This document shows, in pieces, positions 26,108 through 35,399 of a stretch of DNA of 64,000 bases. The notes beneath the pieces are model-generated. The model was given only the letters and a program-made list of their open reading frames with translations, searched no databases and was not told where the DNA came from. Each line of letters begins with the position of its first letter. Positions within the stretch are counted from its first letter, which is position 1. The DNA is from Comamonas testosteroni ATCC 11996 (GTDB lineage Bacteria; Pseudomonadota; Gammaproteobacteria; Burkholderiales; Burkholderiaceae_C), in NCBI RefSeq assembly GCF_000241525.1, contig NZ_AHIL01000008.1:1-64000 (forward strand). Reading direction: 5' to 3'. The translations under genes were made by a program, and so were the position numbers.

Positions 26108-26851
26108 TCAGCGCTTGCGCTTGGCGGTCTGGGAGACCTTGCGCGCGGGCTGATTCGCGGACGCCGCGCGCGTCTTGGCGGCTGCAGCGCCCTGCGCCAC
26201 ACTGGGGTGACGCTTTCGGCTTGACGCATTGAGCGTGGCCGGGCACTCGTCTTCGTCGGCGTCCAGCTGCCACAGCTCCACGGGCTTGATGCCCAGGCCG
26301 AGCATGCCCAGCTCCTGGGCCGCGGCCTTGCTCAGGTCGATGACGCGACCGGGCGCGAAGGGGCCTCGGTCATTGATACGCACCACCACGCTCTTGCCGG
26401 TCACGGAGCTACGCACGCAAACGCGCGTCCCGAAAGGCAGGGTCTTGTGCGCTGCCGTCATGTCCATGCTGTCAAAGCGCTCGCCGCTGGCCGTCTTGCG
26501 GCCGTGGAACTGCTCGCCATACCAGGAGGCCAGGCCCGCCTGGTCGCTTTCACGCGGAGGGCTCAGTTCGTACTTGCTGCTGTCTTCTGGCAGGTCTGCC
26601 TTGTCGGCATCCGCAGGCTTGTTGGCCTTGACGCCCAGGCCTTTGTCGCGATAGTTGCTGCGCGCATAGGCGTCGGGCAGCAGGGGGGCGGAGACACTGG
26701 GCTGCGCGCCCTTTTTTCGGGGCTGGCTCTGAACGACGGGGGGCTGCTCCTCGGGCTTTTCCTGCAGTGGAGCACAACCGGCCATGGTCGCGGTAACGAC
26801 GGCAAGACCTATCCACTGACAACAACGCAAGCGCCAAAATTTCGGTTGCAC
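26108..26851 (-). CDS. rlpA: RlpA family septal ring lipoprotein
   Basis: An outer-membrane lipoprotein of the rare-lipoprotein-A family, which in some bacteria is a lytic transglycosylase acting on denuded glycans at the septum. The 247-aa product has a signal with lipobox TMAGC (Cys25) and then a proline- and lysine-rich linker. The double-psi beta-barrel is GLASWYGEQFHGRKTASGERFDSMDMTAAHKTLPFGT, VRINDRGPFAPGRVIDLSKAAAQELGM. The common C-terminal SPOR domain is absent; a basic tail replaces it. The GTG start at 26851 has AAGGAGA 8 bases upstream. It lies downstream of metF. Confidence 0.92.
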   Translation of the reverse strand: MQPKFWRLRCCQWIGLAVVTATMAGCAPLQEKPEEQPPVVQSQPRKKGAQPSVSAPLLPDAYARSNYRDKGLGVKANKPADADKADLPEDSSKYELSPPRESDQAGLASWYGEQFHGRKTASGERFDSMDMTAAHKTLPFGTRVCVRSSVTGKSVVVRINDRGPFAPGRVIDLSKAAAQELGMLGLGIKPVELWQLDADEDECPATLNASSRKRHPSVAQGAAAAKTRAASANQPARKVSQTAKRKR

Positions 26852-26924
26852 GGGCGCAATCTCCTTGAAAGCTCAAGTGAGAGCCGCCCAAGACCGGCCG
26901 CCTCGCGGCCGGCAAGCTTTTGGC

Positions 26925-27752
26925 TTACAGACCCAGACGGTCGCAGATCTCCAGAGTGGCGACGCTCTGGTTCATCGTATAGAAGTGCAGCCCGGGAGCA
27001 CCCTGGCTGCGCAACTGCTCGCATAGATGAGTCACGACATCCAGACCGAACGCACGAATGGAAGCGGTGTCATCTCCGAACGCCTGCAGACGCAGACGAA
27101 TCCAGCGCGGAATCTCGGCACCACATGCATCCGAGAAGCGCATCAGCTGTGTAGAGCTGGTAATAGGCATGATTCCTGGCACGACCGGCACGTCGAGCCC
27201 CAGAGCCCTCACCTCATCGACAAAGCGCATGTATGCGTCGGCATTGTAGAAGTATTGCGTGATGGCGGAATCTGCACCAGCGCGCACTTTAGCAACAAAT
27301 GCGTCCAGATCGCTGCGAGGGGACTTTGCTTGAGGGTGAGTTTCGGGATAGGCGGCCACTTCGATGTGAAACCAGTCGCCGAACCCCTGACGCACGAAAG
27401 CCACCAGATCGCTGGCGTACTGGAACTCGCCGCCCAGGCCGTAGCCGCTGGGCAGGTCGCCGCGCAAGGCGACGATACGCTTGACGCCCATGGCCTTGAG
27501 TTCGTTCAGCTCGGCGCGCACTTTTTCATGCGTGGCGCCGATGCAGGAGAAGTGCGAGGCCGCGCCCACACCCTCGTTCTGAATGTCGCGCACCATGGTG
27601 AAGGTGCCGGCCTGGGTGGAGCCGCCCGCGCCATAGGTCACGGAGCAGAACTCGGGCTTGCGCGCATACAGGGCCTGGCGCACGCCCACATGCTTGGCAG
27701 CGCCTTCGGGCGTCTTGGTGGGGAAAAACTCGAAGCTGACGGGAAAGCTCAT
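26925..27752 (-). CDS. metF: Methylenetetrahydrofolate reductase
   Basis: Reduces 5,10-methylene-THF to 5-methyl-THF for methionine synthesis, using FAD. The 275-aa product starts MSFPVSFEFFPTKTPEG and has FCSVTYGAGGSTQ, HFSCIGATHE, VALRGDLPSG, ITQYFYNADAY and PGIMPITS, all family blocks. It sits 78 bases after tlyA in the ahcY-tlyA-metF cluster, so AdoHcy hydrolysis and remethylation of the resulting homocysteine are encoded together. Confidence 0.97.
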   Translation of the reverse strand: MSFPVSFEFFPTKTPEGAAKHVGVRQALYARKPEFCSVTYGAGGSTQAGTFTMVRDIQNEGVGAASHFSCIGATHEKVRAELNELKAMGVKRIVALRGDLPSGYGLGGEFQYASDLVAFVRQGFGDWFHIEVAAYPETHPQAKSPRSDLDAFVAKVRAGADSAITQYFYNADAYMRFVDEVRALGLDVPVVPGIMPITSSTQLMRFSDACGAEIPRWIRLRLQAFGDDTASIRAFGLDVVTHLCEQLRSQGAPGLHFYTMNQSVATLEICDRLGL

Positions 27753-27830
27753 GGCGGTCTATGTCTCTGAATCCTGGGTCATAGGCGGGCTCCGAAGGCT
27801 CGGCACCCGCCACGCTTTTTTACTCAACGC

Positions 27831-29027
27831 TCAACGTTCGTTGCGTTTTTTCTGCTTGCTGCGGCCCGGGCCGGGCTGACCGAAGCTGGCCACCTCGGGG
27901 TCCTCATACAGTTCCTGCTTGGCGCGCTGGGCCTTGATGTCGGCACGCGAAGGGCGCTTGGCGGCCGCCTTGACAGCAGGCCTGGCCGCAGCCGATTCGT
28001 CTGCAACAGCCGGGGCCGGCGCCTTGACTTCAGCGCCCTGCTGGGCCCAGACAAAGAATTCGTGATTGCCGTCGCCGCCTTCAATGGACGAGTCCAGCCA
28101 CTGCTTGACGCTCAGCCCCAGATCGCCGAGGCAGTCGCGAATGCGCTTTTCGACCTCGGCGTACAAGGCCGGGTCGCGCACGATGCCGCCCTTGCCGATC
28201 TGGCCGGGCTGCAGCTCGAACTGGGGCTTGACCAACATCAGCAACTGGCCATGGGGCTTGAGCACCTGCACCACGGCAGGCAGCACCAGGGTCAGCGAGA
28301 TGAAGGACAGATCGCCGGTCACGAAATCAAATGCCGGGGTGATGTCGATATTTTCGGTGCCGGGCTTGCGGCGCAACTCCACCGGAGCCAGCCCTTCGGC
28401 CCGGGCCTTGGCCTTGGCGGCGCGCTCGGCCTTGAAGCTCTCGACATCCTGCTCCTTGGCATCGTCGCTGTCGTCATAGTCCTCATCGACCTGACCGCCG
28501 TTGCGCATCCAGGCATAGGGGGCGACGGGCTGGGTGTCGTTGTCCTCTTCTTCCTCGATGACTTCGCACAGCGCTTCGTCGCAGGCCTTTTCCAGCAGCT
28601 CGGGCGTCAGCGCGCGGGCATTGAAGCCCTCGACGCAGACCACGCGCTCGTCATTCTTCAGGCGCTCGTGCAGCTGGCCATGACCCACGTCGATGCCGAT
28701 GACCTGGGTCGCACCGGCCTGCAGCAGGCAATCGGTAAAGCCGCCCGTGCTCTGGCCCACGTCCAGACAGCGCAAGCCCTTGACGCTCAGGCCGGTCGCG
28801 GCCAGCGCGCCCTCGAGCTTGAGTCCACCGCGCGAGATGTATTTGGCCTCGGCGGCGTCCAGCAGCTGCAGCTCGGCACCGGCAGGAATCTCGTCGCCGT
28901 TCTTGGCCACCTTCTTCCATGGCGCCAACGGCGTCAGGCGCCACTCCACACCCGAGGCGATCAGGCGCTGGGCCTGGGAACGGGTGGCAGCATGACCTGC
29001 TTCAACCAAAAAAACATCTGCGCGCAT
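27831..29027 (-). CDS. TlyA family rRNA 2'-O-methyltransferase with acidic insertion
   Basis: A SAM-dependent rRNA methyltransferase of the TlyA/hemolysin group. An S4 RNA-binding domain is at residues about 1-60 (RADVFLVEAGHAATRSQAQRLIASG). The FtsJ-like domain has YISRGGLKLEGAL, CLDVGQSTGGFTDCLLQAGA, GIDVGHGQLH, then DLSFISLTLVLP, VKPQFELQPGQIGKGGIVRD and GNHEFFVWAQ. The product is 398 aa, much longer than the usual 240-270. About 80 residues rich in Asp and Glu (145-230) split the methyltransferase between NARALTPE and FDFVTGDLSF, and a basic tail of about 70 residues follows. ATG 29027 has AAGGAAG upstream. Confidence 0.9.
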   Translation of the reverse strand: MRADVFLVEAGHAATRSQAQRLIASGVEWRLTPLAPWKKVAKNGDEIPAGAELQLLDAAEAKYISRGGLKLEGALAATGLSVKGLRCLDVGQSTGGFTDCLLQAGATQVIGIDVGHGQLHERLKNDERVVCVEGFNARALTPELLEKACDEALCEVIEEEEDNDTQPVAPYAWMRNGGQVDEDYDDSDDAKEQDVESFKAERAAKAKARAEGLAPVELRRKPGTENIDITPAFDFVTGDLSFISLTLVLPAVVQVLKPHGQLLMLVKPQFELQPGQIGKGGIVRDPALYAEVEKRIRDCLGDLGLSVKQWLDSSIEGGDGNHEFFVWAQQGAEVKAPAPAVADESAAARPAVKAAAKRPSRADIKAQRAKQELYEDPEVASFGQPGPGRSKQKKRNER

Positions 29028-29093
29028 AGCGTCGCTTCCTTTGAAATAAACCGGCGCCAGGCGCTGCACAAAGATGCAGCGGGCAAAAGAAAT

Positions 29094-29190
29094 CTTTTTA
29101 GATAGCTGCATTCGCTTGATACATCTTGATTTCAGATAAATATTCACCTGAAATCTATATATGACGTGCGCAAGAAGCTATTAAATTTAA
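29094..29190. repeat. Family 1 palindromic intergenic repeat, copy C
   Basis: Outer arms TTTTTAGATAGCTGCATTCG and the complement of GTGCGCAAGAAGCTATTAAA, inner arms TTGATTTCAGATA and CACCTGAAATC. It lies between tlyA and the family 2 repeat that follows ahcY. Confidence 0.75.
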
Positions 29191-29204
29191 ACCACGACAG
29201 CCGC

Positions 29205-29333
29205 TCACTAATACTGGCAGAGCCTAGCAAAGTGACAGCGAGCAAGCGCCGCCGCGCAGCAAAGCTGTCGTCCCCCTCCCCTAGCGCGCAGCGCGTAGAG
29301 AGAGGGGGAAGGCGCAAAGCGCCTCAGGGGGTG
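29205..29333 (-). repeat. Family 2 intergenic repeat, copy A
   Basis: Minus strand: CACCCCCTGAGGCGCTTTGC, then CTTCCCCCTCTC, a GC-rich dyad, GGGGGACGACAGC and CTTGCTCGCTGTC. The element begins 3 bases after the ahcY stop codon, in the same orientation as the gene. It aligns with copies at 43474 and 46393. Confidence 0.75.
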
Positions 29334-29336
29334 CTA

Positions 29337-30767
29337 TTAATAGCGATAAGTTTCAGGCTTGTAAGGGCCTTGCTTGCTCACGCCGATATAGGCGGCTTGC
29401 TCGTCGCTCAGCTCGGTCAGCATGGCGCCCACCTTCTTCAGGTGCAGGCGTGCGACCTTTTCGTCCAGCACCTTGGGCAGCACATAGACCTTGCCCACTT
29501 CGTAGGCGTCGGGGCGGGTGAACAGCTCGATCTGCGCCAGGGTCTGGTTGGCAAACGAGTTGGACATCACGAAGCTGGGGTGGCCGGTGGCGCAACCCAG
29601 GTTCACCAGACGGCCCTTGGCCAGCAGGATGATCTTCTTGCCGTCGGGGAAGGTGATGTGGTCGACCTGGGGCTTGATCTCTTCCCACTCGTACTTCTCG
29701 ATCGAAGCCACATCGATTTCGTTGTCGAAGTGACCGATGTTGCAGACGATGGCCTCATCCTTCATGGCAACCATGTGCTCGTGGCGGATGATGTCCTTGT
29801 TGCCGGTGGTGGTCACGAAGATGTCGCACTTGTCGGCGGCATATTCCATGGTCACTACACGATAGCCTTCCATGGCGGCCTGCAGTGCATTGATGGGGTC
29901 GATCTCGGTCACCCACACTTGAGCGCGCAGCGCAGACAGCGCCTGGGCGCAGCCCTTGCCTACGTCGCCGTAACCGGCGACCACGGCAACCTTGCCGGCG
30001 ATCATCACGTCGGTGGCGCGCTTGATGCCGTCCACCAGCGATTCACGGCAGCCGTACAGGTTGTCGAACTTGGACTTGGTCACCGAGTCATTCACATTGA
30101 TCGCGCGGAACAGCAGGCTGCCGTTGGCAGACATTTCGTTCAGGCGGTGCACGCCAGTGGTGGTTTCTTCGGTCACGCCCAGGATCTGGGCCGACTTGCG
30201 GCTGTACCAGGTGGGGTCCACGGCCAGCTTGGCCTTGATGGCGGCGAAGACGATGCGCTCTTCTTCCGAGCCGGGGTTGGCCAGCACGGACAGGTCCTTC
30301 TCGGCGCGCTTGCCCAGGTGCATGAGCATGGTGGCATCGCCGCCGTCGTCCAGGATCATGTTGGGGCCTTCGCCTTCGGTGCCGGCGGCGCCGAATTCAA
30401 AGATGGAGTGGGTGTAGTTCCAGTAGTCTTCCAGCGACTCGCCCTTGATGGCGTAGACAGGCACGCCGGTTTCGGCGATGGCAGCTGCTGCGTGGTCCTG
30501 GGTCGAGAAGATGTTGCACGAAGCCCAGCGCACTTGTGCGCCCAGAGCCGTCAGCGTCTCGATCAGCACGGCCGTCTGGATGGTCATGTGCAGCGAGCCC
30601 GTGATGCGCGCGCCCTTCAGGGGCTGGGCAGCAGCGAACTCTTCACGCACAGCCATCAGACCGGGCATTTCGGTTTCGGCGATCTTGATTTCCTTGCGGC
30701 CCCAGGCAGCCAGGGAAATATCGGTAATGGCCGAATCAGCGGGGTTGAAGCGCACGGCAGCGTTCAT
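29337..30767 (-). CDS. ahcY: Adenosylhomocysteinase
   Basis: Hydrolyses S-adenosylhomocysteine to adenosine and homocysteine, removing the inhibitor of methyltransferases. The 476-aa product has [50 protein letters not shown], the NAD motif [12 protein letters not shown], and the C-terminal [12 protein letters not shown]. The 40-odd-residue insertion typical of proteobacterial AhcY (about residues 155-195) is present. ATG 30767 has TTGGAG just upstream. The SAH riboswitch upstream explains its control: high SAH should raise expression. Confidence 0.97.
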   Translation of the reverse strand: MNAAVRFNPADSAITDISLAAWGRKEIKIAETEMPGLMAVREEFAAAQPLKGARITGSLHMTIQTAVLIETLTALGAQVRWASCNIFSTQDHAAAAIAETGVPVYAIKGESLEDYWNYTHSIFEFGAAGTEGEGPNMILDDGGDATMLMHLGKRAEKDLSVLANPGSEEERIVFAAIKAKLAVDPTWYSRKSAQILGVTEETTTGVHRLNEMSANGSLLFRAINVNDSVTKSKFDNLYGCRESLVDGIKRATDVMIAGKVAVVAGYGDVGKGCAQALSALRAQVWVTEIDPINALQAAMEGYRVVTMEYAADKCDIFVTTTGNKDIIRHEHMVAMKDEAIVCNIGHFDNEIDVASIEKYEWEEIKPQVDHITFPDGKKIILLAKGRLVNLGCATGHPSFVMSNSFANQTLAQIELFTRPDAYEVGKVYVLPKVLDEKVARLHLKKVGAMLTELSDEQAAYIGVSKQGPYKPETYRY

Positions 30768-30845
30768 GGTTTTCTCCAAATCTTGAATGAAAAACCACGT
30801 TCTGCAGCAGAGGGGGAATGAACCGGCTCACCGCACAGAAAGCGT

Positions 30846-30938
30846 GGGCGAGCGTCGTTGCGGGATGAAATCCGAGCCTCACGCCCCGCGCAGACCAGCT
30901 CATGGCTGGCCGGGGGAACGCTGCAACGCTCCTCGGAT
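30846..30938 (-). ncRNA. S-adenosylhomocysteine riboswitch
   Basis: Minus strand: TCCGAGGAGCGTTGCAG (30937-30921) opens the element. GAGGCTCGGA returns at about 30880-30871 to close the P1 stem (CCGAG with CTCGG). GCAACGACGCTC (30860-30849) pairs back to GAGCGTTGC as the pseudoknot. The GAGGAGCGTTGC...AGGCTCGG...CAACG.CGCTC pattern is that of SAH riboswitches known ahead of ahcY in betaproteobacteria. A TATAAT box lies 9 bases upstream and the ahcY start about 80 bases downstream. Ligand specificity rests on the consensus and context. Confidence 0.88.
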
Positions 30939-30946
30939 GGACGGCG

Positions 30947-30952
30947 ATTATA
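30947..30952 (-). promoter_or_regulatory. -10 box of the ahcY promoter
   Basis: TATAAT on the minus strand, placed so that transcription would begin at or just before the first base of the SAH riboswitch. No clear -35 box is seen; it would fall in the last codons of kdpE. Confidence 0.6.
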
Positions 30953-30958
30953 AAGGAA

Positions 30959-31666
30959 TCAGCCTTCCAGGCCCACCAAGCGATAACCGACTTGCAACTC
31001 GGTTACCAGATGCCGGGGCTGGGCCGGATCGCTCTCCAGCTTCTGGCGCAGATTGGCCATGTGCACGCGCAGATAGTGAGGGCGATCCAGATATTCTGCC
31101 CCCCATACCTGCAGCAGCAGCTGGCGATGCGTCAGCACCTTGCCATGGCCGGCAATCAGGGCCGCCAGCAGACGAAACTCTATGGGTGTGAGGTGCACGG
31201 CCACACCGTCACGCCTGACATCGTGCGTCGCCAGATCCACCACCAGAGCACCGAAACGCGCACAACTGCCGGGCTTGTCTGACGCCGACGCCTGCTGGCG
31301 GCGGCGCAGCATCACGCGCAGCCTGGCCAGCAGCTCTGGCACGCCAAAGGGCTTGGTCAGGTAGTCATCAGCCCCGGCGTCCAGCGCCGCCACCTTTTCC
31401 TCCTCCCGCTCGCGCGCGGACAGGATCAGAATCGGCAGCTGGCTCCAGCTGCGCAGCTCGGCAATCACGGTCTTGCCATCCGCATCGGGTAGGCCCAGAT
31501 CCAGCACCACGGCATCGGGCTGGCGGCTGGCGGCCTCGATCAGGCCGCGCCTGGCGGTTTCTGACTCGAATACCTGCCAGCCTTCGTCCTCCAGTGCCAG
31601 GCGCACAAAGCGGCGGATGCTGGCGTCGTCTTCAATCAGCAAGATGCGGGGTGCGGCGCTTGTCAT
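30959..31666 (-). CDS. kdpE: Response regulator KdpE
   Basis: OmpR-type regulator paired with KdpD that turns on the kdp potassium pump. The 235-aa product has the receiver motifs ILLIEDDASIRRF (acidic pair), VVLDLGLPDADG (phospho-acceptor Asp about 59), LSARE and the LTKPFG lysine. A winged-helix output domain follows (HLTPIEFRLLAALIAGHGKVLTHRQLL, HYLRVHMANLRQKLE, ELQVGYRLVG). ATG 31666 gives the family N-terminus. An earlier ATG at 31705 overlaps the kdpD stop as ATGA and would add 13 residues, so coupled translation from there is possible. Confidence 0.93.
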   Translation of the reverse strand: MTSAAPRILLIEDDASIRRFVRLALEDEGWQVFESETARRGLIEAASRQPDAVVLDLGLPDADGKTVIAELRSWSQLPILILSAREREEEKVAALDAGADDYLTKPFGVPELLARLRVMLRRRQQASASDKPGSCARFGALVVDLATHDVRRDGVAVHLTPIEFRLLAALIAGHGKVLTHRQLLLQVWGAEYLDRPHYLRVHMANLRQKLESDPAQPRHLVTELQVGYRLVGLEG

Positions 31667-31701
31667 GTTCGGATTTGCATGTGATGCACGGGATTGTCGG
31701 C

Positions 31702-34395
31702 TCATTCGTCCATGGCCGGCTGCTCCGGCACGGGCAGATGTACGCTGAAAATGGTGCCCGGCCCGGGGTCTGCCACCGCCACCCGCAATCTGCCGCCATG
31801 GGCCTGCACGATGCGCTGCGCCAGCGCCAGTCCGAGCCCCATGCCGAACACGGCACTCTCCGCCTGCCCGCGGGTAAAGGGTTCGAACAACTGCTCGGGC
31901 GAAAGATGCACTGGCAGGCCCGGCCCCGCGTCCTGCACGCTCAGCACACAGTCGCCATCGGCCACGCTCGCTGTCACGGTGATCGTCGTGCCTTCGGGCG
32001 TGTACTTGATGGCGTTGTCCAGCAGATTGACCAGCACACGCTCCATGAGCACGGCATCGAGCTGCAGCAAGGGCAGATCGGCCGGCAGCGCGGTCTGCAG
32101 CGCATGAGCGGCCAGTCGCTCGCGCATCTGCGCCAGCGCGCTGCCCACCAGCTCGTCCACCGGCAGCCATTCACGCTTGAGCTGCACGCCGCCTTGCTGC
32201 AGGCGCGCCATGGCCAGCAGGTTGTCCACCAGTTGCTGCAGCGCCTGCGCCTGATTGCGGATCTGCACCAGCATGTGATGCGCCGGCCCCTGGGGCGCAT
32301 GCGGCAAGGCCGCCTGGGCCGCGCCCAGGATGCCCGTCAGCGGCGTGCGCAGATCGTGCGAGACGGCCGAGAGCAAGGTGTTGCGCATGCGCTCGCCCTC
32401 CATGGCGATCTGGGTCTGCTGCGCCACCTCCACAAAATGCACACGCTCCAAGGCCAGGGCGATCTGGCTGGCACAGGCATCGAGCAGGCGGCGCTCCTCG
32501 GGCACCCGCAACTTCTGCGGCGCACGCAGCTGCAGCACCAGCACGCCGCGCGAGCGCACGGGCGCCATCAGCGGCACATAAAGCGCCGGCGCGGCGGCCA
32601 GGGTATCGGTGCCGTGGCCGGCCATCTGGCCATGCTCCATGCTCCAGCGGCCCACGCTGGTGTCGATCTGACCTTCGCTGCCCTGCACCAGCTGCAAGCG
32701 CTCATCGGCATCGGGCACCAGCAGCCCGGTCTGGGCATCAAAAACGCCTGAAATCGTAGCCAGCGCGATCTGCGTGACCTGCTCCTGCGTCAGCGCACCC
32801 GACAGGTCACGCGCCAGCCTGGCCAGCGCGCCGGCCCGCCTTTCGCGCTCTGCGGCCACGCGCGCCTCGTGGCGCAGCCGCGCCGTCAGCTGGCCGCAGA
32901 CCAGGGCCACACCCAGCATCAGGCTGAAGGTGAACAGGTATTGCGTATCGTTGACGCTGAAGGAGTTTCGCGGCGGCACAAAGTAGAAATCGAACAGCAG
33001 CACCGACAGCAGGGCCGCCCATGCACCAGGGCCGCGCCCCCAGCGCACGGCGGACAGCACCACCACCAGCAGGAAAAGCATGACCACATTGGCCGGGTCG
33101 AACACCTGCAGCAGCAGCTCCGCCACCGCTGTAGCGGCCAGGCATGCCAGGGTCACGCCTGCATAGCCCTTCCACGGAATGGCCTTTTCACGCGCCACCG
33201 GCAATCGCAAGGTGCTGTCGTTCTTGCTTTGCTTGACCGACAGCAGCAGCACGTCCAGGCCGGGATCCAGCGCCGCAATCTGTTCGGACAGGCTGGGGGC
33301 ACGCCAGCGCAGCCAGCGGCTCAAAGGTTCATGCACACGCGCCAGCACCAGATGACTGGCATTGCGCTCGCGCGCAAAGTCCACCAGAGCCTGGGCCACA
33401 TGGGCACCGGGAATGGTGGCCGTTTCCGCGCCCAGACGCGCGGCCAGCGCCAGGGTCTTGAGCACGGCCTCCTGCGCTGCCCGAGGCCGATGCTGGCGTT
33501 CCGGCGCATCCACATAGACCACCACCCAGTCAGCCTCCAGCCGCCTTGCCAGGCGTGCCACCTGGCGCACCAGGGCATCGTCACCGGCGCGGCCGCCCAC
33601 GCCCACCAGCAGGCGCTCGCGCGTGGGCCAGACATCGCCGATGGAGCGCTCGCGGCGATAGTCGCGCATGTCTTCATCGACACGATCGGCCGTGCGGCGC
33701 AAGGCCAGCTCGCGCAGCGCCAGCAAATTGCCCTGGCGAAAGAAATTGCGCGAGGCCCGCTCGGCCTGCTCCAGCGGATAGACCTTGCCCGACTTGAGGC
33801 GCTTGAGCAGCTCCTCGGGCGGGATATCGACGACGATGACCTCGTCGGCATCGTCAAAGATATGGTCGGGCACGGTCTCATGGACCTGTATGCCCACAAT
33901 GCCGCCCACCACATCGTTGAGGCTTTCCAGATGCTGAACGTTGAGCGTGGTCCACACCTCGATACCCGCCTCCAGCAGCTCCTGCACATCCTGCCAGCGC
34001 TTGGGGTGGCGTGAGCCGCTCACATTGCTGTGCGCCAGCTCGTCGAGCAGCAGCACCTCCGGGCGGCGTTGCAAAGCTGCATCGAGGTCGAACTCGTCCA
34101 GCTGCCTGCCCTGGTAGGCCAGCGTGCGACGCGGCAGCAGCTCCAGGTCATGCAGTTGCTGCTCGGTCTCGGCACGGCCATGCGTCTCCACCAGCCCCAC
34201 CAGAACCTTGCGCCCGGCCTGCCGCTCGCGCTGCGCGGCCGCCAGCATGGAATAGGTCTTGCCCACTCCGGCATTGGAGCCAAAGTAGATGCGCAGCTTG
34301 CCGAGATGAGCGCGCTGCCGATCTGCCTGCAGTTGAGCGACCAGCGCATCGGGGTCGGGGCGCTGCGCGGCGGATGAGGGTGTGGATGAAGGCAT
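31702..34395 (-). CDS. kdpD: Sensor histidine kinase KdpD
   Basis: Membrane sensor of potassium limitation and turgor. The 897-aa product has the KdpD domain with a Walker A-like GSNAGVGKTYSM (about residues 39-50) and DELAHSN, then a Usp-like domain (VGVGGRAGDDALVRQVARLARRL). Four hydrophobic segments lie near 410-500 (VFDPANVVMLFLLVVVLSAV, WAALLSVLLFDFYFVPP), followed by a GAF domain. The kinase core has SAVSHDLRTPL (His680), LLDNAIKYTPEG, DAGPGL and FGMGLGLALAQRIV. It lies between the TorF-like gene and kdpE, and is the usual length. Confidence 0.96.
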   Translation of the reverse strand: MPSSTPSSAAQRPDPDALVAQLQADRQRAHLGKLRIYFGSNAGVGKTYSMLAAAQRERQAGRKVLVGLVETHGRAETEQQLHDLELLPRRTLAYQGRQLDEFDLDAALQRRPEVLLLDELAHSNVSGSRHPKRWQDVQELLEAGIEVWTTLNVQHLESLNDVVGGIVGIQVHETVPDHIFDDADEVIVVDIPPEELLKRLKSGKVYPLEQAERASRNFFRQGNLLALRELALRRTADRVDEDMRDYRRERSIGDVWPTRERLLVGVGGRAGDDALVRQVARLARRLEADWVVVYVDAPERQHRPRAAQEAVLKTLALAARLGAETATIPGAHVAQALVDFARERNASHLVLARVHEPLSRWLRWRAPSLSEQIAALDPGLDVLLLSVKQSKNDSTLRLPVAREKAIPWKGYAGVTLACLAATAVAELLLQVFDPANVVMLFLLVVVLSAVRWGRGPGAWAALLSVLLFDFYFVPPRNSFSVNDTQYLFTFSLMLGVALVCGQLTARLRHEARVAAERERRAGALARLARDLSGALTQEQVTQIALATISGVFDAQTGLLVPDADERLQLVQGSEGQIDTSVGRWSMEHGQMAGHGTDTLAAAPALYVPLMAPVRSRGVLVLQLRAPQKLRVPEERRLLDACASQIALALERVHFVEVAQQTQIAMEGERMRNTLLSAVSHDLRTPLTGILGAAQAALPHAPQGPAHHMLVQIRNQAQALQQLVDNLLAMARLQQGGVQLKREWLPVDELVGSALAQMRERLAAHALQTALPADLPLLQLDAVLMERVLVNLLDNAIKYTPEGTTITVTASVADGDCVLSVQDAGPGLPVHLSPEQLFEPFTRGQAESAVFGMGLGLALAQRIVQAHGGRLRVAVADPGPGTIFSVHLPVPEQPAMDE

Positions 34396-34424
34396 CAGGC
34401 GATCAGCGTATCACTCAAGTGCGG

Positions 34425-35312
34425 TCAGAACCCGGCACTCAGGCCCAGCAGCCAGCCGCTGCGCGCCAGATCACGCCATTGGCCGCGACTGTTGACGGCG
34501 CTGTAGTACCTGGCATCGGCCGAGGTACCCGCGTAGGCAAGCGATGCTGTCCATGGACCCCAGGCCCTGGATAGCGAGATGCGCCAGTCGGCATAGGAAA
34601 CATCGCTGTAGTTGCGCACCCAGGTATAGCCGCCATGCAGGCCCAAGGTGGCGAGATCGCCCAGCGGATGCTGATAGTTCAGATCCAGATACTGGCTGCC
34701 GCGGCTGCTGCCTGCTGGTCGCAGCGCAGTGGCGAACGCCGAGTCGGCGGTACTCTCGCCCAGTCCGAAATAAGGCGTCAGTGCCACAGACCATTTGAGG
34801 CTCAGGCCACCATGAGTCGCCCCCAGATAGAGCTCGGTGGTGTCAAAGCGTTTGCTGCTGCCATCGCTTGCGCCCAGGCGGGCGCCGGGATAGCGGTACT
34901 GCAAGAGCCCGGCATCCAGCAGCCAGTCAGGCACAAGCTCGCCGCGCCAGCCACCATAGATATCGTGCTCCAGTCCCTGGCCCCGGCCGTAGCTGTTGGT
35001 AGAGACATTGGACAGCGACGTGCCCACATAAAAGCCCTTGGGCAAGGCCAGCTCCACTGCGCCCTGAACTGCCGCACCTTGCCAGGTCTGCGAGATGCCG
35101 CGAAAGCGGTAGTCACTGATCAGGCTCAGCGAGCCGGTCAAGGAAGACTTGCTGTCGGCCTGCACAGCAGCTGTGACTTCAGCAGCAGATGGCGCTTTTG
35201 TTTCCTCGGCAGCAGAGGGTTTTACACAGCTCAAGGCAATCATCAGCAACGCGGAGCTGACGACCCAGGAACGCGATGCGTGAAATGTTTTTTGGGGATG
35301 GGAGAAACGCAT
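34425..35312 (-). CDS. TorF family outer-membrane beta-barrel protein
   Basis: A 295-aa secreted protein resembling the TorF/Gcw_chp family of putative porins. A signal peptide runs to about residue 35 (SSALLMIALSCVKPSAAEE). The barrel begins SLTGSLSLISDYRFRGISQTWQGAAVQGAVEL, the family signature, and ends in aromatic-rich strands finishing GWLLGLSAGF with C-terminal Phe, as expected for BamA recognition. It lies between kdpB (87 bases) and kdpD (29 bases) on the same strand. It may form the outer-membrane path for potassium or respond to the same stress; that role is inferred from position only. Confidence 0.85.
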   Translation of the reverse strand: MRFSHPQKTFHASRSWVVSSALLMIALSCVKPSAAEETKAPSAAEVTAAVQADSKSSLTGSLSLISDYRFRGISQTWQGAAVQGAVELALPKGFYVGTSLSNVSTNSYGRGQGLEHDIYGGWRGELVPDWLLDAGLLQYRYPGARLGASDGSSKRFDTTELYLGATHGGLSLKWSVALTPYFGLGESTADSAFATALRPAGSSRGSQYLDLNYQHPLGDLATLGLHGGYTWVRNYSDVSYADWRISLSRAWGPWTASLAYAGTSADARYYSAVNSRGQWRDLARSGWLLGLSAGF

Positions 35313-35399
35313 GATGATGAAGCAAACAGATCAGACTTGCCGCGCCCGCAGGGAACGCGGACAAGCCACAAAGACGAGAAAGCAAGGCCTGAATAGGAC

